From Solen grandis (taxonomy: Eukaryota > Mollusca > Bivalvia > Adapedonta > Solenidae), in the NCBI GenBank assembly GCA_021229015.1, contig CM037783.1:23998052-24062051 (forward strand): 64,000 nt of DNA, in the 5' to 3' direction. Each line of letters starts with the position of its first letter. Position 1 is the stretch's first letter. Shown here piece after piece: positions 55,442-64,000 of this stretch. Under the pieces are notes generated by a model. The model saw only the letters and a list, made by a program, of their open reading frames with translations. It ran no database searches and had not been told where the DNA came from. A program made the translations under genes and the position numbers.

Positions 55442-56829
55442 ATAATCCGGCGTGAAATTCGCTAACTTTTTTAGCGTTAAATACTGGTAATACTTAAATA
55501 CCTAGGGGCATTTTTCACGTGATAGACTACCCACACATTTTATAACTAATTCATATGTTTAGTAGGTAACCACATTAAGTTGTATCTGGATTGATAACAG
55601 ATACGAAACTTCTTTCTTCTATTGCCAGACAGGCATATTTCTCTCAAACTCTTGAGAAATTATTGAGTTTTCAATAAAGGATGTTGTTGCATTTTTGTGT
55701 AACTATAATGATACTTAACATATTTCTTCGAACAGTCATTACCCATATCTATGTACTTCAAAATCACTTGAAACTAATTAACACATTATATCAATTTTCG
55801 TCCGAACGCTACAGCAATTAAGGAGAAACAAAATACGTTCATGTTAACACTTGCATGTATTCGTCAATTATTTAGACAAATTTGCTTCGGACTGATTCTG
55901 TAACCCTCGGAATTGACCGGGACAAGAAAGAAGAATTTCTGCTTTAAAAAGAGAGACAAAATAGAAGAAACTATACTAATTACCAGTTAAATTACCTTAT
56001 TTAAACTTATTTAAACCTAACATGCCAAATTTCTTACTTCGACTTGTCCTTTATTCATTTTGGACTGTACCATTAGTTGGTTATGAGGTGCTTGCTGAAA
56101 AATCGAGCGATGCAGACAATTAACAAACTTCACTAATGTACAGCCTTATATTGGTCTGCACTGCACACACCATTGGTAAGGAATAAAGTTGCTGAACAAC
56201 AGCAATACAGTACTATCTTGTTACGGCTGAATGAACACCACTGTGCTACTGACCTACTGTACGCAACAAGACAAATGTACTATCTTGCCACGGCTGAGTG
56301 CACACCACTGTGCCACTGACCTCCTGGGCGAATGAAGACAAATGTTGAGGTTTGCCGTAATCTACCGTGTGATCTATTGAGACAAATCATGTGATAATGT
56401 TATGGTGATTCACTGATACACACAATCTCATCTGCAATAATTATTATCTCCTTTCCCTTCAGACACGCCAAACTTGAAACATTTAAACGTAAGTGACAGT
56501 CGGAAACCCAAGGTCAATTCGGTCCGTTACTCTCCATTCATCATGACGTATGGATAGTAACCGTGGGTTACCCAACCATGAATACAAATATAAGTTTCTT
56601 AGAAAATGAAAAATAAAACATTATCAACGACAAAAAAGGCAAGAAACAACAAAACAACAACAAAATTAACAACATATCATACGATAACACACACATATGT
56701 ATAAAACTTATTTATAAAAACATTCTTATATTTTATATGTTGGACCTCTTTAGTTTATTTTTCTCTCAATCATACAAGATAAATTAATAGTTCTTGCTAC
56801 TCAGATGTTCCTTTGAGAATAAAGAATTT

Positions 56830-56975
56830 GTGGGCGCCGTGGTCTAGTGATAACGTATCCGATTACGAATCCGAAGGTTGTGGGTTCGAACCCCGTTGGA
56901 AGCAAAAATTCTCCACGACCTTCCCAGGTGCAAAGTACTGGTCCAACCCAGGAACCGTCGAGAGGGATTTGTGTA
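56830..56975 (+). mobile_element. SINE family C, reference copy
   Basis: GCGCCGTGGTCTAGTGATAA (box A), GGTTGTGGGTTCGAACCCCG (box B), then a short body AGGTGCAAAGTACTGGTCCA and AACCGTCGAGAGGGAT. About 145 bp, without the GACTGAAATACTG core of families A and B. Confidence 0.8.
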
Positions 56976-58820
56976 AGTTGTAGGAACTTGTTTCCCAATC
57001 GACGTAAAATTAATAAGTTTTAAGCAAATCTGTGAATACAGAGAATTGTTGTTGTTTTTAATTGGGGTGGGGGTTATTGTCCTATTGTTGTTATTGATGA
57101 TGTTGCAATTTTAAAGGAAGCTCATGTGATAATTAAGCACTGGGTTTTTCACAGGCTGACTTGGTTTTTTTCCAGCCACATGGGTCAATGTCCGCACAGC
57201 TGGGAATGTTTTTCAGCAGACTGACTTTTCCAGGACTGCTAATATTCATATTTTGTTTCTTTAAAGCAGCTCGTTCACAAATGATAGTCTTTGACTAAGA
57301 CTTTGATTTTTAATTATACGATTGCATTACGTCTATCAATACCCATCAACAGACGCATGGTCACCAGATGCAATTAATCCGTGATTGTAAAAATAATGAG
57401 GGGTTTTCCCTTCGTAGGCAAAACCGTCACAGACGGTATTGAATCTATATTTAGAATTTTAAACCCTGTATTTAATTATTCTATTTTCATTTGCTGTCAG
57501 TTGGCTGATCATATTCACTCTTCACGCATGCGCTAGGCTGAACTTAAAAAATCGCTACCTTGAACTGGTGAACACGTCATGTTGCGTACCGTATCACGTG
57601 GTGCCACAATCACAAGTGCTTCGTGGATACTATATTCTATATTTAACCGTTTTCGCGGAATGTGCGTTTACGAAAATAGCGTTTTCCCTTGCAATGTGAC
57701 CTACACTAAGACTTCACCAATATTAACGAGGGAGGGAGTAAATTTATACCAATCATCCAATCGTCTGTAAACAAGCTATAATAATACCTATATATGAACA
57801 ATTCCAAAAATGTGTATTTGAATTCACTACTAATATTAACGTCGTCAGTACGGCTCTAACCACTCTGCCACGAATGTCTCCAAAACGCATCTGTCCCAGA
57901 AAGAATTTACTCCAATTCTACTCCGATTGTAGCAGTTCGGGTGTGCAACCAGAGGGTGATAAAACCCGGTAGCCCTAGTTTAAAACCATAAACAGATCAA
58001 AATGTATTCTCTTCATCATAGGGTGCGTACTGCCATTAGTTTATGGTACTATATTTAAATTTGAATAAATTAAAACGGACAAATATCAATTGCATTGTTA
58101 ATATAAAATCATAGATTTAAAGTTGAATATATTAAAATTGACATATATCAACTGCATTTTTAATATGAAATCATAAATAACCCTATAAAGAAGTACAAAC
58201 TAGTACTAAAGTATTAGTACTAGCATTAAAGTTCCATTGTTCGAGAGATTATGCTTACATTTATAAGCCTTTGTCAGAACTCTCCTCCCAACAAAATTCT
58301 CATTTTCTGCATCTCTTTGTGTAATAATCCATAATTGTTATTAGTTGTTTGAAGCTCGTTTCTTCAAGCAAATGAACCTTTGTGTATGAGATACACCAGA
58401 GACTCTAATTGGTAAATGATTCCAAAAGATATGATAATGAAAGAGCCAGGGGTCCCCTGGGCATCTCTGTAGTCTAATTATTAATTATCTTATATACATT
58501 TTAAATTGGAACAATGTACCTGACAGTCAACGTATGGTGCCATGGTGGCTTTGTATTTATTTTCTGATATCTAACGCTGTATCATAATAGGAATTATTTT
58601 TTTTTCCAATGATGTATAGCACCAGTCTTGTTATTTACTTTTTCTATATATTTCTTTGTACTTTCCTTACAATGATACAAAGTAAAAGATGTAGAAGACG
58701 CAGTGGTGGTCCTCGAACAAATGACCTACAGGCTAATGAAGTGCATCTTCAATCTCCAGTCACATCGAATCTCACTCAATATCAAAGGTGGATTTAACAT
58801 TTATATCAATGATTATACAT

Positions 58821-59140
58821 TATGTTTGTTTGTTTGTTTGTTGGGTTTAACGCCCCGCCGACAGTATTTCAGTCATTTGGAGCCGATGTCTACTTGAGAC
58901 AGATATAGTGCTGCCACACTGCAGAATCACGCCGTAGACATGTGGCATGGTACCAAACCAAGTTACATTATCCTGACACCGGGCCAACCAGTCCTGGAAC
59001 TACCCTTATATGCTGAGCGCCAAGCAAGGGAGCTATAACAGTAACATTTTTTACGACTTTGATATGTCGCGGACGGCGATCGAACCCACGACCTCCCGCT
59101 TCCAAAGCGGACGCCCTAACCACTCGGCCAACGGGGACGG
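58821..59140 (-). mobile_element. SINE family A, full length, 320 bp, exact TSD
   Basis: Complete reverse-strand copy. The head at 59140 reads CCGTCCCCGTTGGCCGAGTG (box A), with box B GTGGGTTCGATCGCC. The body and GACTGAAATACTGTCGGCGG are followed by the tail AAACCCAACAAACAAACAAA. Exact duplication TGATTATACAT at 58810-58820 and 59141-59151. This is the best reference copy of the family in the window. Confidence 0.95.
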
Positions 59141-59467
59141 TGATTATACATGATAAAAAAAAGGATAGTGTGTCTTCTATGTGGATAAATTTTAAATGCC
59201 AAAGGAGGAAGCAAGTAGTTTTTCATCTGAAATCATTCGCAGTAAGTCAGATAGACAATAATACTTCAGGTCTGTCCCCTCACAGACTAGCAGACTAGAG
59301 TAGGGGCCGATTAATTCAAGGTTCAAACCTGAATCTTACCGTATTTACAACATACGCAGGTTCATATTGACAAATTACCGAGTAAAGTTTTTTTTTAATT
59401 ATTTTAAGCGGATAGTATAATTGGTTTAAATCAATCACAAAACTGCAAAACTGTCTACTTGAGACAA

Positions 59468-59710
59468 CTTGACCTGACTATTTGAGTTTACCGTCACTTC
59501 GACAGTATTTCAGTCATATTGCGACGTCCAGCTAATTACAGGTGGAGGAAGACCCTGAATGCACGGGGGCATCCGGGTAGAACCACCGACCTACCGCAGG
59601 CCAGTAAGAATCGAATGACCCTGCTGGGATTCGAACCCACGCAGTGAGGGGCTGAGTGAGTGTTAAACTCAGCAACTTTACCCTCTCGGCCACTTCTCAC
59701 GGAGGCCCCC
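59468..59710 (-). mobile_element. SINE family B with TSD
   Basis: Full family B with box A complement CCTCTCGGCCA at right. Duplication TCTACTTGAGACAA (59454-59467) / TCTACTTAAGACAA (59711-59724), one mismatch. Confidence 0.88.
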
Positions 59711-59739
59711 TCTACTTAAGACAAAGAAGGAGTGCTATA

Positions 59740-59895
59740 TATTGCATGTAGACATAAAAAAAATATGGCATGATACCACATTTACCAGTGACATTATCTC
59801 GACACCGGGCAACATTTATGCAACTTCCCTATGTTCACCCCATGCCCATGCAGGAAGAATCATTTTTTTTACGATCCTAGTATTATGGCGGCTGG
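59740..59895 (-). mobile_element. SINE family A fragment
   Basis: ATGGCATGATACCACATTTA then CCAGTGACATTATCTCGACA then CCGGGC is the family A body in reverse. The head is eroded (GGCGGCTGGGACTT). Confidence 0.6.
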
Positions 59896-60032
59896 GACTT
59901 AGGTGCAGTGTATACCTTAGAATTTGAAATCAAGAATATATACTCAAAATGTATTACATGATGATACATGATTAGTCAGATCTGTAGGCTACAATATAGA
60001 TGTTTCATCCCCAAAATATAAGAAGGTTAACA

Positions 60033-60152
60033 AGTAATGTCCCTGTAATGATTCTGCTACGTCTTGGACCACTAAACTCTTATGAAACATTAGGAAACCT
60101 TGGTTATCTCCGTGAAAGGCCATATGTCCGAAATGTAGCGACTTTACCTTAA
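60033..60152. mobile_element. Foldback MITE (GTAATGGTTCC family), copy 3, end-deleted
   Basis: GTAATGATTCTGCTACGTCT then TGGACCACT is the complement of the right end of copies 1 and 2. The other end (ATGTAGCGACTTTACCTT) lacks about 13 bases of the terminal repeat. Opposite orientation to the other copies. Confidence 0.78.
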
Positions 60153-60179
60153 AATATGTTTTGCAGACTGCAGATCTGA

Positions 60180-60235
60180 TTGTCGGGTTTTACGTCCCGT
60201 CAACATTATTTCAGTTTTCCTTTTTAGAAGCTACC
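60180..60235 (-). mobile_element. SINE family A tail fragment
   Basis: TGTCGGGTTTTACGTCCCGT then CAACATTATTTCAG is the 3' end only. Confidence 0.5.
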
Positions 60236-60245
60236 TGTTTTCTTG

Positions 60246-60392
60246 TGCTAAAGTTAACCGTTTCCATGACGATATTTCAGTTAACCCACCTTCATATTAT
60301 TTTAGGCTGAAATTAACATTAAATAAAATCCGAATGACCCTTCGGGGACTTGAACCCACCGTGGTTAGGTGATAGTGATAGGCGGTCAGCGA
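60246..60392 (-). mobile_element. SINE family B-related, decayed
   Basis: AGTTAACCGTTTCCATGACG then ATATTTCAGTTAA (tail), and AAAATCCGAATGACCCTTCG then GGGACTTGAACCCACC (box B region). Confidence 0.5.
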
Positions 60393-60436
60393 CGATTGAA
60401 CGAACATGTTCATAATTATAGTTCAAATCAACTTAA

Positions 60437-60607
60437 GGTAATCCATCCATCATTGAATTATAATCACTTAAATGCTTAAAAACCAGCAAGCATGCATTGA
60501 CTTGGAGTATTTGGCCTTTTTGCTCTAAGTTTATAATGGTTTGTCAAATCTAATCCCCACACTCAACCGATGGACCATGATCACTATTTACTGATGGATG
60601 GATTACC
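60437..60607. mobile_element. TTAA-flanked MITE (GGTAATCCATCCATCA family), copy 3
   Basis: Terminal repeats GGTAATCCATCCATCATTGA / TACTGATGGATGGATTACC, flanked by TTAA (60433-60436, 60608-60611). 171 bp; the middle differs from copy 2. Confidence 0.88.
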
Positions 60608-60611
60608 TTAA

Positions 60612-61689
60612 AAGGAAAAATGACGGACCTAGATGCGGAAATACTGAGGTATCTTGATTTCACAGGCTCGAATACCGTTAGAACGTTTCCCATTGCCTCA
60701 TTGCCGTCCTTAATTTATATTTAATTTATTTGCACCCGGGACCTCAAAAATGTAAACATCGGCACAGAAAAACCAATGTCAGAAAAATATTAAGACCCCG
60801 ATGTTGTTTGCTTATTGGAACAAAGTAATATCTGACAGAGTCAGTTTCTGGTTAAAATGTGGGCCACCAGCACCGGGGAATAAAAAAGTAATGCCATTAC
60901 ACCCCGGCCTATATAAATAAGGTGGATTTTGCAGACGTACTACTTACGTCTGGCATCTGACCAGGTCGATACTTACAGAGGTTGAACCCGATCCAGTTGA
61001 AAAAGACGCTATGTAAATATTCGTCTGATTAGACAAGTTAAATGACACATTTCCTTGCATTGAAAATTTAAAAATACGCAGGTATTATAAATATTGTCGT
61101 CTAACTTACATTTAGCTGAAATTAATCGTTGCTTTGTAACTGGGCTTGAGATCGACCACCATGCTGTTTGTTTGTTGTCGGTGTTGATTTTTAAGCACTT
61201 CCCCCTCTAGAGTGATAATGCAGAAGAGAACGCTAATTAAATAAAGTGAGAACACGTGACTTTCTTAAAATACTTTATCTATTTATAGTTTTTAAGATAT
61301 CAATCTTGATAAACAACAACAAACCAATGTTTATATAAAATTAAAGATGTGTCCGTTGGCCCATTTATCAACAAATTGGTCGTTTTATACGTTTCATAAA
61401 ATGCGTACAGTGTTGATGAAAATAAACCAGGCTTATAAATAATTGCCTATATAAATAAAGTGCAACATTTGTAATGATTATCTGCAGTGGACTTAGGTCT
61501 CAATCGTTATTTTGGTGGTTGACGCACCGCACTAAGATCTGGGATTTTAATAAATCTAGGCAACACAGTCGCTGTACAGGGGTACACTTAATCAACACCT
61601 TTGTCGTGTACCAGTTTAATTTATGACCAATCTGTAAAGAAGATTATATTTGGTAACCCTTATATGCGTTGGACAATTGTAAATTCTTT
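60612..61689. other. Intergenic, no gene seen
   Basis: AT-rich sequence with no recognisable element. No splice-supported exon is seen. Confidence 0.4.
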
Positions 61690-61882
61690 GCGACTAGTAC
61701 ACACCAAGATCAGCCTGCACATTCGTTGACTGGTTGATTCGGTGTCGAGATATTTTGACTGGGTGTGACATGTCTACGGCGTGATACTGCGTTGTGGCAG
61801 CACACTGCATAAAGTACACATCGTCTGCAAACGACTGAAATACTGTCGGTGGGACGTTAAAACCCAATAAACAAACAATCAA
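61690..61882 (+). mobile_element. SINE family A, 3' two thirds
   Basis: TGACTGGTTGATTCGGTGTC then GACTGGGTGTGACATGTCTA then CGGCGTGATACTGC, ending CGACTGAAATACTGTCGGTG then GGACGTTAAAACCCAATAAA then CAAAC. Confidence 0.75.
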
Positions 61883-62254
61883 TCAAACTAATGGAAAAGG
61901 GATTATATACATGCGACGTCATATGGTAGCTCTTCATGCCACGAACACCTGTCACAAATAAGTAGGCAAGTGACACATATACATGCACAGTGTTGTATGA
62001 AACACGTTGCAAAGGTTCAGCAACCTGCGAGTCAGCGACCCCTAGTCGCTTTGCATCACAAATAATCCATATTAATTGAAAATCCTGTGGGACTCTGGGG
62101 GCGACATTTTAAGAAAGTCTCCTGTCTCACTAAATCTAATATGAACAGACGTCATTTTGCGGAGTGGCTATGCAAATGCCTTGAGTTGGAAAAACGAGAG
62201 ACACTGAGAAGAGTGTATCGTAGACACAAGGAATACTGAATGCTTATTCATATT

Positions 62255-62552
62255 TGCCCGGTCCCAGTGTCCGAGGGGTTAGAAAGTCCGCCCCGAAATC
62301 GAGAGGTCATGGGTTCGATCCCCGGCTGCGACATACCAAAGTTATAAAAATGGTACTGGTATATAGCTCCCTTGTTTTGCGCTCAGCATATAAGGGTAGT
62401 TCCATGACTGGTTGGCCCGTTGTCAGGATAATATGTAACTAGGTATCATGCCACATGTGTACGGCGTGATACTGCAGTGTGACAGCAATATATCTGTCTC
62501 AAATGACTGAAATACTGTTGGCGGGACGTTAAATCCAATAAACAAATATAAT
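62255..62552 (+). mobile_element. SINE family A, full length
   Basis: Head CCCGGTCCCAGTGTCCGAGG then GGTTAGAAAG, box B GGTCATGGGTTCGATCCCCG, body GCGCTCAGCATATAAGGGTA then GTTCCATGACTGGTTGG, tail AATGACTGAAATACTGTTGG then CGGGACGTTAAATCC. The body segment at 62380-62413 is the likely ancestor of the 61-bp satellite unit. Confidence 0.88.
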
Positions 62553-64000
62553 TCGTTGTCCCAAGGCTTATTTCATTTATTTTACGGAAGAAATTTCGGA
62601 ATGGTACCCAACTGGGCAATACACGGAAAATAATAACATTCCAGCACGATCGCAAGCAGCTAATAAGCTCGTTATAAAATATCTACATTTTTTTCTCCTG
62701 CAGAATTGCACGTCTGCAACATTTAAAACCCGTGGGTGGCACATTTACTATGCTCGACAGTTTACCCCTGCAACGTTTCTCCCACGAGAGTCGCCAGCCT
62801 AACCCTCAATGAACTCTATAATGCAACCCCCGTGCGGTGCAAAACTAGTTTGATAAGCGCCCCGAACGACATATCTTTACCAAATATACCTACATTGCTA
62901 AATAAGGACTACATACTTCAATGCATAGAAATACAATCCTCTAGGCCTCGCTGGATACTTTCTCAAATATAGCATAAGTGACATTTCCGTCCCACAAATG
63001 ATACAATGTAACGTATTCTTTCTTGTGACAACATACCACTGGTGACTAATAGTGTCAATCATTTGACAATGCGGCATGACATCCGATCAGCTATATCACA
63101 ATGTAGCAACGTTGTAATTGAATACATTAAAAACTCTATACCATACCCTACAGTTGTTTTATTGTCACAACGCTTAGTTGCCGTTTGTTTTAAACCCACA
63201 TGACACTAAGTAACCTCATGTGGACATTCCTCACTGAATCAACAATCTGAGTGTCATAGTCAAATGTCGGTTTATTATTCAGTCACATTTGTTTTGATTT
63301 AAAATATGACCCAATTCTTAATGTTAAAAATCGTTCATACGAAATAAACATGCATGTTTATAACCTTAGAGCGACGTCAACGACGTCAGCTATCCCCAGT
63401 AAGCGATCCTTATAACTTGCAACTTCTTATCACAAAGAAAGACAGTCAATAGCCGCAGTCTCGCCGAAAAACATCAGACAATGAGGTGGTAAACATACTT
63501 TCAGTTTGCACTGATATGTGGACAATATATGCACGGAATCTGCAAACATGGTTGTAATCGGTCAGAAAAACATGCTAGAAGCTGTTTTTCTGTTTCTGAT
63601 TGTTTATATTTTGGAACGTTATGCCGGTGGGCATTGTCATTCTTACAACTTTCTGTTCCTGGAAAACCCAAATGATCTGCATATCCAGGCAACAGCTATC
63701 ACTACAATCTGAATACAGACGGATTCGAGCATGAACCGCGCGGCCACCTGGCTCCATAAAACCATGATTTTTTATTATGTACTAGAGAGAGAGGCGGGGG
63801 AGGGGGGAAAGAGAGATTTCAAAGTACACATATTTTGATTTATAATACATCCAGCTCACAGATCAAGCAAACAATGATATGTTTCACTGACCGATTATGG
63901 TAAGCAAGTAAGTAAATACACGAATTACAAGAAATTAGTATACTTTGCTTATCTTGTTTACACCTGCAATACGGATATCGGGACTTCTCTCGTCATAATA
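62553..64000. other. Right flank, no gene seen
   Basis: Short open frames here have no splice or domain support. A paired CGACGTCA motif lies at 63371-63389, and a GA-rich tract (63784-63815) precedes the end. Confidence 0.4.

Overview
This is eukaryotic, animal nuclear DNA. It is AT-rich, with spliced genes (GT-AG introns, polypyrimidine acceptors), long introns, many microsatellites, tRNA-derived SINEs with target-site duplications, MITEs and one decayed LTR retrotransposon. The SINE tails (GACTGAAATACTGTCG, then GTTAAAC and CAAA repeats) and the type of LINE and LTR element suggest a lophotrochozoan, most likely a marine bivalve. The species cannot be named from the sequence alone.

Two host genes can be assembled. 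(1) At 1491-4144 (+) a four-exon gene of unknown family encodes about 200 aa. It has a basic N-terminus and an acidic C-terminus, and every intron is phase 2. A Tigger/pogo-like transposon end begins 8 bp after its stop codon. (2) At 31395-48790 (-) a four-coding-exon gene encodes a 159-aa GADD45 protein (L7Ae/L30e/Gadd45 fold, stress signalling). Its first coding exon (48741-48790) lies 15.6 kb from the second (33061-33165), and a likely further intron lies in the 3' UTR.

Layout: 1-1440, SINE-rich flank; 1441-4144, gene 1; 4153-4400, Tigger-like end; 4400-10412, intergenic AT-rich DNA with GA, CA and CT microsatellites; 10413-16399, LTR retrotransposon with 5-bp TSD; 16405-17687, intergenic with two small unrecognised ORFs; 17688-17787, a 100-N assembly gap; 17788-18945, nineteen copies of a 61-bp satellite that appears to have grown from inside a SINE; 18946-29867, intergenic with SINEs, a hairpin element and low-complexity tracts; 29868-48790, GADD45, with SINEs and two MITE families in its introns; 48791-64000, GADD45 upstream region and flank, holding many SINEs, a LINE 3' fragment and a piggyBac-like MITE.

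The most notable object is the LTR retrotransposon. Its domains are those of Ty3/gypsy, but integrase lies upstream of reverse transcriptase and RNase H. That is the order of Ty1/copia and of the unusual Gmr1-like gypsy group. Both LTRs also carry a cluster of heat-shock-element motifs directly upstream of a TATA box, which suggests a heat- or stress-inducible promoter. The copy is dead: it has frameshifts, three in-frame TAG codons in integrase, a damaged protease active site and deletions in RT. Next in interest are the SINE-born satellite, a piggyBac-type MITE with a roughly 32-bp hairpin, and a MITE nested inside a SINE.
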